A stretch of DNA of 64,000 bases from Sarcocystis neurona (GCA_000727475.1 KL647318.1:1273649-1337648), one strand, 5' to 3'. Numbered from the stretch's first letter, positions 31,067 through 44,459 are shown. The notes: generated by a model from the sequence alone, not told the origin. Numbers and translations are program-made.

Positions 31067-33800
31067 CTGATGCTTCGGCGCATTGCACGACACTTCCGCA
31101 CGCAACGCTAAACATTCGCGCGTGAATGAAAGCAGGAAGGATGTGCCCGTATACTCGTGTGTGTGCCTGGGGCAGTCGCCCCTTGGCGTCACCAGCGTAG
31201 ACAGTCACGACATCGTTGACTCGCATATACACAGACGGAGAAGTATATTTGAATTTACATCTGTGTACAGTGTGTGTCGATGAGGGTGCATGGAAATTTG
31301 CTTCCGACACGAGTTACTTCCCGTCTCGTAGAGATTCAGCAGTGCAAGGTGTTTCACCCGCTCCATAGGTAACACGCCAAGTGCGTAATACCGGTTATCT
31401 CGTGGCACGTGCCAAGGATGCGATTTGCAGTGGACGTGCAGAGGATTTACATAAGACCCCCCGTTGCGATGAAATTATCGGGGGCGCTGTACGTGGGCGC
31501 ACGGTTTATTTTCTGCGAGTGATGGACTGACTGTTCCGCAAGTCGTTGATTTATCGACGTCACAGAAGCCGTGGGCTACAGTCAACGCAAAGCAATAGTA
31601 ACACCTATCTCTCAACTACACGCATTACACTGCTTTGAAGTGCCACGACTACCGCCGCTCGTGCTGCTACTCCTGCACTTACGATACGTTCGGAAATCGG
31701 TGTAGACAAAATTCGAGCGGTTCTTTTCTTCCTGGGAAACACGGCCGGATGGCCAAAGTACGTGTGCTCACACCCGCTGCACGAGTGGCACAGCGGAGTA
31801 CACACGCACACCACACCTGTACACGTCCGCTTTTTCCACGCCCACGCCACGCCCACGGTTTCTGTATCTCTTTGTTACGGACGAATAAGCTCGTCGTCTT
31901 CATTCTTTTACCAGTCCCGCAAGTATTTCAAGTGTGACATTTTGAGGAAGCTGATCTGCTCCACGCTAGTCAGATGCGGCCGCCTCCTCACGCGTAGTGG
32001 CTCAATTACGTGCGCTTTGAGAACGTGCCGTTGACTTCGCAAAGGTCACCCGCTAACCGTATGCAGCCCCCTCCTCCCGAGTCACTGGACTTTATGGGGT
32101 GATTTGCCGTGTGGAACCCTCCTGAAGTTCGGATCATTACCGAGATCCAATGCACACGGCTATCCGTAGGCTCCGCAGAAACTCCAGCAGTTCCGGCCGT
32201 TCATCGGTGGTTGCGAAAGGAGTGGAGAGATGTGTGTGCCGCATACTTGATATAAGGGGCATTGTTCAGAGTTTGTATCTGCAGCGCGTACTACATCTTT
32301 GTCGGGAAGTCCGCACTCACGCGTAAATGTTTTTGCAGAAATATCAACACTAGTAGCAACGCTTGAGTTCGTCGGACTCCTGGTCCTAGAGAGGATACAG
32401 CATACCCGCCGAAGCACATGATCAATCATGTGTGCCCAGTACTTACTGCGAATGAATTAGTCGTAGATTACCGCATTCCTGCAGCGGATGCAGTATGCTT
32501 TGAAATTTGTGACCTCACTACTCACACATTTATTGTGGAGAACACCATCTCGTCTTCCCGCTTCGAATGGAAGAGTCTAACGAGTTTACTAAGACAGCCC
32601 GTAGCAGGTATTTGTTTCGAAACCGCTTGTCACACATGAGAAGTTTTTTCCTTTCTTCGGTAGCGGTCCTTATTCTCACAGGATATGTTTCGGTGTCCCA
32701 CCACCTTGTCGCGTCCCCACTGTGGCATGAATTTCTGCCTTCCAAAAGGAAACGCGACAAATATTTCCCTGATAAAAAGCTTCTCTCCTGAGGCCCTTTC
32801 TGCCTTGCTCGACTGAGGGCGAGAAGCAGGATGATCATAGTTCAAGTGGGCATTTATCCTAGTTATTTTTAAAAAGTTAAATAGTACACATCAAATCTCG
32901 TCTAGTTCAGACACGTAAATAGACGATCAATGCGCACGCATATCTATGGACGGCACAGCTTTACATATGTCAACACACAGGAAAGGAGCATTTTCTGCCA
33001 CTTACCTTTACACTAGAGGAAAAAAAGTTGTCCACCTTACATTGAGCAAGTACAAAACAGAAGGAAACATCACCTGTCAGCACTTGTAAAGAATGCAATT
33101 TCGTACCCAACGAAGACCATACGAATACTACTCTCAACAATATCTGCGCATTCACACGCACTAGCAGAGCAGACACGTCTACATACGTGCACAAGTCTCG
33201 TCCTCCACAAGAGGATACACAGTGAACACACAGTTTTCTGCGAGGATCTCAAACTTGTCAGTGTAGATGTATCAATGAGGCAGCTGACACGGATATAGCT
33301 GGATTTATATAGCTCACAATCGTGCTTTACGAGCGCGTCTGTGGAAAGCCTTTAAGCTTCCAGAAACCCCTCATAAAGCTCCTTTTTTGCCCTCGGTAAA
33401 ATTTCGACCTTCCCAGAGATCTGCTTTCATCGAATGCGGGCTACTCAAACGTTTGGAATTCGAGAAAATACAAGGAATCTATCTTTGGAGGCTTATCTAT
33501 GTATGGAAAAATAGTACAATCGTGTGTGCAAACAAATATCAGGAGAGATATTAATATCTACATTCATGAGTGGAACATCTCGCTTGCGCGTGTAAGCACC
33601 TCTGCAGCGCGCAAATTTCTATCCCGCTTACTTAACTGATAAGAGTGGCCTCGTAACGGCCGGCGGAGAAATTGGTACGCTCAAACAAAGCGGCCTTCAT
33701 CATGCGGATGGCACGTACGTGAAGAGAAAGTCCTCAGAGTAGCTTTACGGAGATATGAGAATTTGCCCGTGTCCACAGCGTGTACGCACGCCGGCAGAGT
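31067..33800. other. Low-repeat spacer, nothing recognised
   Basis: Balanced composition and short open frames only. A 9-bp palindrome lies at 32414-32433. I see no domain, tRNA or repeat array. Confidence 0.5.
32414..32433. other. 9-bp palindrome with 2-nt centre
   Basis: GCACATGAT at 32414-32422 and ATCATGTGC at 32425-32433 are exact reverse complements separated by CA. Confidence 0.85.
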
Positions 33801-34250
33801 CTCATGCTAACTCGTGCATTTCTCTGCCTTTCATGTGGAGTTCGGAAAAGAACTTCTTTACACACACCCCACTACATCTCACGGACTTGAGAGCAGGGCA
33901 CCCCTTTCCACTCGAGGAGTTTTCTCCCTCACCTTTCCTAAGCAACACATCCTTCTCCCCTTCTTCTCGAAAATTCAAAACCTGTACCTCCACGTTTCAA
34001 GGTCCTTTATTACAGATGAAATAGAGACAACCCTCTTTCTTTCCACTTTTCCACGGGCAGATCAAATTCCTGTTTTGTGCTTTGAGTGTGTGGGAATCGT
34101 TTCACAGTATGAGCACGATTGGAACATGGGCAGTGTCGCCACTTTTCTCAAGAAATCGCGCAAATACCGTTACCAAGTTAAAAATGCAGCGGCAAGTACT
34201 GTCCCATACATGTGCGTACCCTAAACATTGATATCCACGCGAGTCTACAA
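33801..34250 (+). other. Unassigned open frame in spacer
   Basis: A plus frame is open for about 136 codons to a stop at 34224, but begins without an ATG and shows no recognisable domain. The length is within chance expectation. Confidence 0.15.
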
Positions 34251-34254
34251 GGAC

Positions 34255-34480
34255 GTGTATACACATTTATATATATATAGATATGTATATATGTATATGT
34301 AGTAATATTATCTTGTGTGCATTTACGATTAGTGGTTCCCAACGCTTAAGACATGGACGAATTCTGCAGCGTGTGTATATCACCGGATACACATGTGTGT
34401 GTGTGTGGGTACATATACCTATTCACACATATGGCTATGTGTGTATGTATTTTTATATACATATATATACATCTCCCCCA
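34255..34480. repeat. TATATG/TGTG microsatellite
   Basis: TATATATATAG, TATGTATA and GTGTGTGTG motifs, followed by CATATATATACATC near 34457-34472. Confidence 0.8.
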
Positions 34481-36875
34481 AACAGCTGTACCCAACCACT
34501 GCGTGCAAGAATACGTGCGGATCTCCAGCTTTCAACATGTATACCGCAAGACAGAGCTCGAGATATGTGTGCTACCTTGTTTCCCTATGTCTTCCTCTCT
34601 CTGTCTCTCCACATCTCTATCGGCATCTTCTACACAGGGAATCCCATAACCTTCGCTTACACGTCTTTCCTTCTCTTTCCCTCTGCCTTTTTCTCCCCTT
34701 ACGCGGACGTGTGACTTTTATTCGTGCTTCATGTCCAGGTGAGCGTCTCTCGGAACTGCTTCGGTAAATCCGGCCACGTTTGGCAAGGCACGGTCACCAG
34801 ATGGGCACCGCTGAATGGCTCAAGACGTCTTTCAATAAGCCACACGGAAGCTCCACGCGGTTTTTTTTTTAACATTTAAGTATCCGGACGCACTTTCCGT
34901 CGCGGTCTCTCTGGTCGTCTCTCTCTGTACGTCCATCCACACGTGTGTGGGTGCCTTTCTTCGTTACACACACGTGCACGGGTGCGACACCGCCACCAGC
35001 CCCATACCCGGCGCGCCTTTCACAACGTGACGACGCTTCACCGCACGGGCGTTCTCTCAAAAGAGAATCTGTGCCAGAAGGAGACAGACTTCTAGCTGGC
35101 GGTCACTGTCCCCGTGAGTCACCAATTTCCTCTCCTGTGGAGACCCACGTGTGTACGTGCACCGAAATACCCACGCCGTCGTAGACGCCCACACAGGAAG
35201 ACACATAGAGAGAGAAACCAAATCGTGCATACACTGATACACATCGAAGTATTCACACACACGCACACACACACAGACACAGACACTAACCAGGACGCCT
35301 CTCCGAATATACTCACACCCACGCCTGCATTAGTCTGCAAGGAGTTGTTCTTCACACTTCCCCATGTCCCTGCGTCTCTCCCCTTTATACACACACACCC
35401 ACACACGAAGGCGTTCACACATGATCCAGAGTTGCACCGGCCGCCTCTGTTTCGTCTTTCCTGTCCAAACCTAAAGCCAGCACACGGTTTTTTTCGTACA
35501 TACACCCACCCACCCACCAACAGAGACGGTCTGCTGGTTGCCAATATTTGCAACTTATGGAAGCCGGCGTCCCCCCCTCCCCCACTTCCGCTCAGCGATT
35601 TTCGCTTTCGTTAGATATTTGCCCCAGAGCAGCGGCCGAAGCAGACGTATTGTATGTAGCAGAGGCTGACGACAATTATCACCTTCACGTTAGACTCGAG
35701 ATTTGTCTCGAAGTGAATGCTGCAAAGAAAGGAGAAGAAAACGCAGGGCTCGGCGACTCTCGCAGAGGAAAAGTGCTAATGGAAAAAGAAGGCAGACACA
35801 GGCGCCCGCCCGGTGCGCACACCTCTCCACACACGAGTGAACTCGCTCCCCGTCCCACCACGTCCATCTGCTGATGGCCCCCACCAGCCCAAGATGCTCT
35901 ACACGAACACACACGGATTTACAAGTATACACACTCATATACAGATGTACATACACTTCGAATGCTTGTGTTTCCACATACATACGAAGACATCCACGTA
36001 GGTGTTTGTAGAGAAGCCAGACAACCCACAGCAACGTCGACATATATATATATATATATATGTAAAGAATAGAGTATGGTCCGCTGATATGTTTTTTATC
36101 CTTGAATTCGAAAAGACGTATGCGTGTTTGCCAGCGTCCACAACGGCTCTGGCAGACGCTGAAAAAAACAGTGAAGAAACTCCCCGGAACCGCTAGGCGG
36201 CGAGTCTACAGACCGCCACACACACATATACATATATACGATGTGGATAGATAGACAAGCACGCATATCTACTCGAATGTATACGAGCGCTGTCGCACAT
36301 ATATTGACGTTGCGAAGATTTTACAGAGAGAATACGGCAAACAAGTACATTGTTGCACCTGTGTCTCTCTGCAGCGAATGAAAGAGTGTCTCTCTTCTTC
36401 TCTGTACTTGCACACAAAAGCCGTGCATCGTCCTCATACAGAAAGTTGTTCAGACAGATATGAATATACACATAGGTGGAAGCGAAGTGGAATTCCATGC
36501 ACTTTTTTCAAAAGTTTGGACAGATACACACATCACGCTATCTACTGGAATTTTCTATCTTCCTGCATCTGGCTCTCTCTTTATCTTTTTCTCTCCATAT
36601 ACATACATATGTGTGTAAATGTGTATGTAGACAGATACATGTTCATGTACATATTTGTATGTATAAGTGAATATGGGTGTTCATGTTATATTGAAGCATG
36701 CGCTTCTGTGACACAGGTGTGTGTCTGTGTTTTGATGAGGGCGCTAGTTTCTGCGCTCCTCACGCACAAATCAGAGGGGAAAGCGATTTAAACAGCCGTA
36801 CCAACGTGGGATAATATGTTAAAGTAGGTGTGGACATCGTTATGTAACAAACATCCCCGTTTTCGTCCTCACTCA
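34481..36875. other. CACA-rich spacer, no supported gene
   Basis: CACACACA tracts at about 35255-35282 and 35388-35405, a T homopolymer near 34861, and a TATATA run at 36041-36062. Open frames here are low-complexity Thr/His/Pro peptides. Confidence 0.55.
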
Positions 36876-37069
36876 CGCAGACCCGCATGTGCGAGGAGAA
36901 GGAGAAGCAGCAGCAGCACGTGTGTCCGCATCAGCGACAGCACCATCAGCAGCACAGCAGCACCTGCAGCAGCAGACGCTTCTTCAACGATTCTGTGTCC
37001 ACTTCTCTTCCCCTCTCTCTCTGTCTATCTCTCTTGAGAATATGTCCCGTACTAAACCCCTCGTGTTGA

Positions 37070-37770
37070 AGAAAAGCAGCGGCAGCATGCACACCGGCGG
37101 CAGCAGATGTCCCAGCAGCGGCACTCGCACGACCCGCCTCCGCAGAAGCGTCAGAGCCGCATCGCGGGCCTGAGCAGCACCAGCAGTCGCAGCAGGAGGA
37201 ACAGGTCGCAGGCACCTACGTGGCATCTCTTCCGGCTATCGACTTGCAGTCGTCAAGAAAAAGGAGCATTTTGGCGATGGCGATTTCTCTGCTGGCAGTG
37301 TACACGATCCACTCCTGGGCCATCCTTCTTCTTCTGCTGCCCTTTCCTGCACGCAGCAGCAGCGCACTGCTCCACAGGTCCGAGCCAAAACGTCAACGAC
37401 GCGCCAACAAAGGAAGACGATACGCAGACGACAAGAAGGAGAAGCGAAATGGCAGAAAAAAAAGTCATTTCTGCCCGTCGTTCCCTCCCAACTCTGCGCG
37501 CGTGCATGCGTCCGCACACACAAAATCGCAGCGCGGACAGCCCCACACAGTGGCCACTTCGCTCGTGTGGACGTACGAGTTTCCTATTATTCTCCTGCCC
37601 ATACGTGAGTCTCCATCACATCTGCGTCTGTGTCTGCGTGCAAACGAGTTCGAGACATCCGCTTGAACATCATCAACAGCAGAACATTCGCAGAACACTT
37701 CGACAGAAGAAGAGACGGGCGTCACGAAAACATATACCTGACGTGTGTACGGCTGCGCCACTAAAATTCA
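37070..37770 (+). CDS. Candidate exons with a membrane helix, frame unresolved
   Basis: Two plus frames look protein-like over 37070-37370. One is Ala/Glu/Gln-rich and then hydrophobic (SILAMAISLLAVYTIHSWAI, a likely membrane helix). The other starts at an ATG at 37107 and is Ser/Arg/Gln-rich. Two GTGAGT donors lie downstream, at 37605 and near 37783. Between them is a CAACAG-bearing segment (37660-37770) that is open in two frames. A gene with short exons, one transmembrane segment and Q-rich linkers would fit, but no family is recognised and the exon chain cannot be fixed by eye. Confidence 0.28.
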
Positions 37771-37874
37771 CACGTGAGTGGGGCAAGCGACAAAGACAGC
37801 TCGTTACACACATATATATACACATAGACGAAGGTAATATTGTATGTATATGTACATGTCTACTGGGAGGACGA

Positions 37875-38535
37875 CATATATATATATATATATATGTGTA
37901 GATGTGTATGTCTCTGTGTGTGTATGCATATACGGTTGTAACTTCATATGTATGTATGTCTGTACGTATGTACGGAGGTATTAACATGTGTGTGTATGTA
38001 TCTACGTACGTATGTATGGATGTAGACATGCCACTGTCTGCAGGAAGTCACAAATATGTCTACGTCTGCAAAAGCGTGATTCATTTTTATGTGGGTGGAT
38101 GGACATACGTATATATGTATCTGTATACGTACATACCCAAGTACGTAAGTGTTTGTATATATATGTAGGTGTGCCTGAACGCATGTAAGAATGCCTCTCT
38201 ACAGACTCACAAATGTACGTACCTGCGCCTCTATGCGTTATTTGTATGTATATGTATATTTGTATGGACGTATATGTGTATGTACGAATATATGTAGGAT
38301 GGCATATATATATATACATATGTATACAAGCATGTAGCTGTATGTGTCTGCATAGGTATTGACTCCTACTACATGGGTGTATGTATGTAGGTACGTAGGT
38401 ATGTATGTACCTATGTATGTATGAATGTTATGTACATATATATGTATGTCTGTAGTCTATGTATGTCCGTATGTATGTGTGTTCCGTGTGTATGTATGTA
38501 CGTATGCATGTATGTACATAGGTAATCTATGTATA
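37875..38535. repeat. TATG tetranucleotide microsatellite field
   Basis: Degenerate (TATG)n with GTAC interruptions, densest at 37895-38030 and 38370-38520. Confidence 0.88.
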
Positions 38536-39269
38536 TACCGACGCAAAGAAAGAAAAGAAAGGAAATGTTCCAATGCGAATGCATACGGACACGTATTACT
38601 ACTTCAGTACTTGGCAGACGACGTGCTGCAGCCGGCGTGCCCGACCTTCCCCTATCTACACAGGAAAGCAGAGGCCCACACAATAAACGGAGACAGAGAG
38701 ACGGACACACAGAGAGAAAGCGACAGAGGCAGCAAATGAAAGGGAGACGGAGACACGAAGAGACAGCAACAGCAAAGAAGTGGGGGGGAGGGGGACACCT
38801 ACCATACTTCTCGAGGGCGCGTACGTCGGCGTGTACGGCTAAAAAGTCGAAGTAAAGCTTCACAAATAGAAGTTACACCCGAAAACGTATGTATAGAAAA
38901 GTACACACGGATGTATACAGGGGCGTACCGACTACGCGCAGCAGGTGCGCCAAGTTAGCAGCTCTGCTCCTCGTGTGCCTGCGTGAACGCTCGCGCGGCT
39001 CTTACCGGCCGACCTCTTCATATAAGAAGAAGAAGAAAAAGAAGAAAATAGTGAAGCAGAAGCGAGGGGATATGCGAGGCGACGAAGATGGACGCCGACA
39101 CACACATGTAGAGAGACGAATATGTGTCGTGTACGTCTCGGGGCGACAACTGCTGCTACCTGCTGCTGGGGTCGCAGCACGGCAAATGTGCCGTGGTCGT
39201 CAACCACGGCATTTCGGGAGACCTTCTCATTTTTCATGTATGTAAGTCTGTTCTTTGCTGAAGAATTAG

Positions 39270-39489
39270 CGCCGGACAGAGATGCCGCGGCGGGCGGGGC
39301 GGCTGTGCCACTCTCATGTGTACACGGTCGAGCCGGTCACGGCAATTTTTTCTGCGCACGTGTTTTTTGACGAGAGAAGTGCGCTGCGGCTGCGCATTTA
39401 TACGCAAAAGGACAAGCTTACGAATGCGGCAGATCTCCAGCATTTTGCGGTGCTGCAGGAAAACGAGAGCAAGCGACATATATTAGGAA
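39270..39489 (+). CDS. Candidate exon, family unknown
   Basis: Open in phase 0 from an acceptor-like ttag at 39269 to a donor-like GTACGT at 39490. The peptide has balanced composition and mixed hydrophobic/charged pattern (HVYTVEPVTAIFSAHVFFDE, then RLRIYTQKDKLTNAADLQ). Just upstream, 39116-39237 is open in a different frame (CCYLLLGSQHGKCAVVVNHG) and ends at GTATGT, but only 32 bp would separate the two, too short for a normal intron. The opposite strand is also open, so this stays tentative. Confidence 0.3.
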
Positions 39490-39529
39490 GTACGTACACT
39501 TTCTTCGAGGTCAGCAGAGGGGTACACAG

Positions 39530-40680
39530 AGACATGTACATACCTACATATGCATGTATGTACACCCCTGTGCATAGTTACTGTAGGCAGTTACGTATAC
39601 AACAGACATACAGACACACATTTATATTGACGTAGTTGCTTGTTCATATGCATGTATATATACCTCCGTCTGTACAGACATTCACAACATTCGTACCAAC
39701 GTACATGGGTAACACTGACGTATTTTCGTATGCACACATATCTACAGGGTTGACTATATAATACGCGTGTGTGTGTGTGTGTGTGTGTGTGTGCACACAT
39801 ACATACATATTGATGTCTATCATAGACATCCACTTAAGAAGGAGAAGGCAGATGCCTGAAAAATAGTGACCCGCGTCTCTTCATCACACACCAAAAGAGA
39901 CGAAAACGTGTGCACGGGGACGTGCAGTCTCCCAAATTTTCTACGCGTGCACGCGTAACGGCATACATATACGTGTATATTCCACACGTGTGTATAAAGA
40001 TGTATAGAACACACACGTAAATACAGAACAGGCACACAAATATATGCATATATGTACTACACATATACACGTATAATAGAGTGCCCAAACGTGTTCCGTG
40101 TGTACGGAGATATACACGTACCTGCAGAGAGAGACGGACACAAGTGGCTCTGTATTCGCGAGTATCACTTATAGGGCGAGACGCCAGACATACACACACA
40201 TACACGGATAAACACACAAACACAGATATGTATATAGTGAGAAAGAAAGAGACTAAGAAGAAGACGTACGCGAGTTTAGAGAGGAAAGGAGAGGTCCACA
40301 CACGTGGAGACGGACGTCTGTTGAGAGGACGGCCCAGCGAGGAATATACGCATATCGACGTACACACACGCAGCGATATAGAGAGCAGAGACGCAGCAGC
40401 CACGAAGGAGAAACACTCCCGACGACAGCAAGTGGACACCAAACGACAAAGGGAAGGCGAGCAACACTGAGCAAACAGAACAGCACAACATACTCATCCA
40501 GAGATATTAAAATACACCAACAGGTACACGGACACACAGAGAGTGTCAGGAAACTCTACATTTTCGTCTACACTGCAAGATAACACACGTATATGTATGT
40601 ATATTCAAATGGACGTGGGTAGACTTGCTCAAACGATAAACAGACACAAATGCCTGCTTGCATATATATAGAGAGAAAGT
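39530..40680. repeat. ACAT/TATA and CACA spacer
   Basis: TACATA microsatellite at 39535-39660, a (GT)n run at about 39767-39792, and CACACA near 40190-40220. No gene is supported. Confidence 0.65.
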
Positions 40681-40710
40681 GAGAAAACACTGCCTCACAC
40701 GTAGATCTGC

Positions 40711-40893
40711 ATGGAGATATTATATGTGGGGGCCACCTCCTGGGTTCGCGTGTGGCACGTCTTCGAGCCTACATTCTGCGACGCTCCTAACACGAACAAA
40801 CACGCGCACTACCCGAACTGGGCGGCTTCTTCTCTCTTCCACGTATCTACCTACGGCAATATAGACGTGTGTCCATATCCAGAAAGTGCTTAA
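40711..40893 (+). other. Possible exon or chance open frame
   Basis: Sixty codons from an ATG at 40711, with balanced composition in the middle (VRVWHVFEPTFCDAPNTN). No domain is recognised. It could belong to the same unresolved plus-strand gene as the 37-39.5 kb pieces. Confidence 0.2.
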
Positions 40894-42180
40894 GAGCGAG
40901 ACACAAAGGAAGAACTACTTCCTGAACGGTAGGTAACTGCTTTTTATACGCGCGTCTCTCTTCGCGTGTCTTCTTCACGTACGTCTCTCTGTACGGTGTG
41001 TCGAAGAAGACACGCACGTATCGACACACAGAGACGAGACGCTCCGTCGCCTTTCTCTCCTGCAGGCTACACATCCACGTCCACCCCTAAGCCGGCTTTT
41101 TTCTCTGCAAATTTCAAGCCACAGCCGCCGCCGGGTGTCCTTTTGCAGCAGCTCACGGCACACGGCTTTGCACGCGCTCGAGAGTGGAGAGCGTCCTCTC
41201 CCCGCGCCAACCGGCGCGCTCCCGTCCCCCGCTCGCCGGCAAACATGCACGCGTATGCAGAAGAACCTGCTGGCCCTCCCCGGCGGGTCACGCAGCCACA
41301 CGGCTACATACCTGCAGCTGCGTCCTCCTACTCCGCATATACAAACGCGTGTGCACTGCACAAAGTCTGTCTCTCTCCCTCTCTCTTCCACTCCCGGTCT
41401 CTCTGCGTACTTGTACATGTGTGCGACAAAAAGAAGACACGCACTGCTGCCGACGCCGAGAACAGAGGAGCGCGGCGGCCGCCTACAGGCGTGTCTACTC
41501 CAGCGTCGCCGTGTGTGTGGCCATACTACTCGTGCAAGCGCGGTGCCACGTATGCGGGGTATCTTCGTATGTACACGTGGTCGTGGAGATACACAGACAC
41601 ACAGAGACGCGCGGCGGTGTCCTTGCCTGGTTGTTCTCCACACGCAGGACCATAAAAGGCGTTCTCGAGTAGTAGATGTAGGCAAGAACACGTCTTCTGT
41701 CCGACGCTCGCACGTCGCCAGTCCCTGGCCCTACACAGCCATAGAAGCATTTCCCCGTCTACACACAAGAAGGTCATGGCAGCGACGGCAAGACCCGGAC
41801 ACTCACGTGCGTATGTCTCACGCTCAACACACAGAAAATTCCCCGCGCGGTATTCTGCGCCCGCAAAGAAAAGACGCAACCACGGCCCCCTGTGGCCCCA
41901 GGACTCGTCCTTCCACCGACGCAAGCAGTCAGGTTTATCCTTCCTCACGTATGGGCCCCCCCTGGGTTGACTGCAGACTGCAGGGGCCCCGGGCTCGGCT
42001 CGAGTGCGGACCCGCAGGTATCGTATGTAAAAATCTACGCCGTGCATACAGCGCGGACATCTCCCACAGACGTCGTCGCACCTGTCTCCTGCACACAGGC
42101 TTCGTCAACTCTATGAAGATATTCATTCCAGAGATGTACACGTCTGTTTAAAAGTGTGTCTACACTGTCTGTCGAGCATA
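40894..42180. other. Unresolved GC-richer segment
   Basis: Long overlapping open frames on both strands (for example 41135-42151 plus and 40975-41691 minus) reflect a locally low stop density, not a clear gene. Arg/Pro/Ser/Thr-rich in most frames. No conserved motif seen. Confidence 0.3.
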
Positions 42181-42400
42181 TCCGCATATACGTATATATA
42201 TGTATGGACTTCACCCATCTCTGCATATATACATATGGACGTGTATCTTCTTCACCCATCACTGCCTGGACGGCCGACGTAAAAAGGACACACGTACACC
42301 CACACACAGACACTGGCGCGTGACGGACGAGCGTAGGAGACGTAGGCGAGAGCACAGACTGCGTTGCCTTTCCCTCTTTTCCGCGAACGTATGTGAAGAT

Positions 42401-42565
42401 GTACATATATTCACATACAAAGGCCCCCAAGGCATTGCTCTTGATATACATCGTTGTGCACATATTCACATACAAAGCCCCCAGGCACTGCTCTTGATAT
42501 ACATCCTTGTACATATATTCACATACAAAGCCCTGTAAGGCATTGTGCTCTTGATATACATCCTT
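42401..42565. repeat. Three tandem copies of a 53-57 bp unit
   Basis: Copies start at 42401, 42456 and 42509. Each contains ATATTCACATACAAAG, a CCC(C)AGGCA-type core and CTCTTGATATACATC. Confidence 0.93.
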
Positions 42566-42759
42566 ATTATAAACGCTTACACGTATAATTCTCAGATATG
42601 ATAAACTGGTGCACACCCGGTCATACATATAGATAGACAGATAGACGGAAATACAAACGTATGTACGGCGGTACATATGTATACATGTATACGTACGCAT
42701 ACATATATATACAGATGTACACATACATATATATGCAACGCAGAACAAACTAAGCACGT

Positions 42760-43300
42760 GAGCGTTTATGAGGAAGTGTCCTGCGCGGGAAGAGAGTGTG
42801 TCAGAGACGTGGGCCAGGGGCAGGATTGCAGCCCCTTTCTCGCCTTCGTGGAGGGATGTAGCAAAGACGAGCGATTCCTCGACATGCCTTCTCAAAACTC
42901 CCAAGCAGTCGAGCGGCTGCATCATTTTCCCTCCTGTGACCCCGCAAGCGTCCCCGCTCCGAGAAGCCGTGCATGTGTACGTTCGTCCTACTGTGTCGTG
43001 CAACAAACAGGTTTACCACCAAAGAACCGGCCCCCTCGTCAAGCTTACCGCCTGTGTTGGGGAAGTGCTCCCACAAAACGAGAGGCTCGCGAGAGAAGTA
43101 GGAGAAAAAGGAATGTCCGGAGGGACGCACTCCGTGGATGATCGGGAAGGCATCTAGCGACCGCTGGTCTACTACGTCCAAAATGTCTTTGTCGACAGCT
43201 GGGTTGGGCACGTAAAGGACCATCTCCCAGCCGTCAGGCAGGTGGCTGCTGCGGGCTCTGCTCAATTGAAGCAGAAACCAAGAGCAAAAAGGGGACGAAG
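42760..43300. other. Possible exon, strand undecided
   Basis: Minus strand, about 43230 to 42890: open, balanced peptide (MVLYVPNPAVDKDILDVVDQ; SLVVNLFVARHSRTNVHMHG). Plus strand: 42960-43110 (GEVLPQNERLARE) could splice at GTAGGA to an acceptor ending at 43157 and continue in phase as RPLVYYVQNVFVDSW. Either strand is plausible; neither matches a family I know. Confidence 0.25.
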
Positions 43301-44249
43301 GCGTGCGCGTCTCCCCCACCGCCGCGCGCGCAGTTTCACAGACACGCATACACACACGCACGGAGAAAACCCGGGCCGGAAAAAACGCACACACTTGCAG
43401 ACGTCTGAAGAAGACGTGAGAGTCCCTCCCGCGTGCACACGTACACGCACTTTCCGTTCTTCAGCAAGCCGGGACCCGCTCGTCCTTCGTTGAGAGAGAC
43501 GACCGGTGTCAACCGACGACGAAGAAGAGGCCGAAAAACTTCCCTACGGGGAGTTGGTTCTCTTCTTTCAGAGACATATCCACACATACGGACTCAGAAA
43601 CACGGGAAAAAAAGGAACGTCTCACACACGGATGTACCTCTCTGGGCGTCCAGCGTTCGCGTGCCGACGTGCACGGAGATATCGTCGCCCTGCGACGGGT
43701 GATGATGAAAAAAACGAGGTCCCCGAGTCACACACGTCATCGGCCCACGTGCAAACAGAGAGAGCCACGTCGTGTGTGTGTGTGTGTGTGCGGATGGATA
43801 CGCATATGTGTGAAACTCGTCGGAAAATACAGATCGTCTCTGTGCGGCAGAGACAGACGTGAGGAGGTGTCAGCTTCCCTCTTCCCTGCGGACGCCTTTT
43901 TCGGGCAATTAGACAGACGTCGAAATGCACCTGACTGTATGGGCTACACATTCATGCAGAGAGTTATACCCACTTTTATAACTTCCCCAACTACCTGAAG
44001 CCCCACGTCTCTTTGTGTACACGCTAACATTTCTACATGTATTTTCTGTGATCTACAGGTGTTTTATGTGACTGTGTGTGTGGCGGTCTCTATTTATGCA
44101 AGTCCACACACAAATCAATTCAGAGAGACGCACAGGAACTCACAGACACGTACTTGTGAAGAACGGCATCGCCGCTCTTGTGCAGCAGAGTTAGTACCTT
44201 TCCACTCATCCATTTCCGTATACACCTCTACACACATCCACAAGTAGTG

Positions 44250-44420
44250 ACTGCACGTGTAGGGGGACGGATACGCACATGTCTGCTGCACGACGCTTTC
44301 TGCTGATTCCCTCCACCGCCGAGTTCCCCTTTCTGAAGCCAAATTTCACCTTCAAGCACGCGCGCAACTCTTCCAAAAGCGTCTCCTTCACCGGCGCATA
44401 CGGCGCGGTTTGCTGTTGAT
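44250..44420 (-). other. Possible minus-strand exon
   Basis: Open minus frame with a Gln/Pro start and a helical charged stretch (KETLLEELRACLKVKFGFRK, then basic ISRKRRAADM). It could belong with the minus-strand reading at 42.9-43.2 kb. Single short piece, no homology recognised. Confidence 0.25.
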
Positions 44421-44459
44421 ACGGCGGCGCACGCCTGCGCGCTCCTCAACGTGTGTGCT

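Noticed and set aside
39116..39489. p24/TMED (GOLD domain) cargo receptor
   Set aside because: Superficial length and pattern match only; expected GOLD residues and coiled-coil/TM tail not found.
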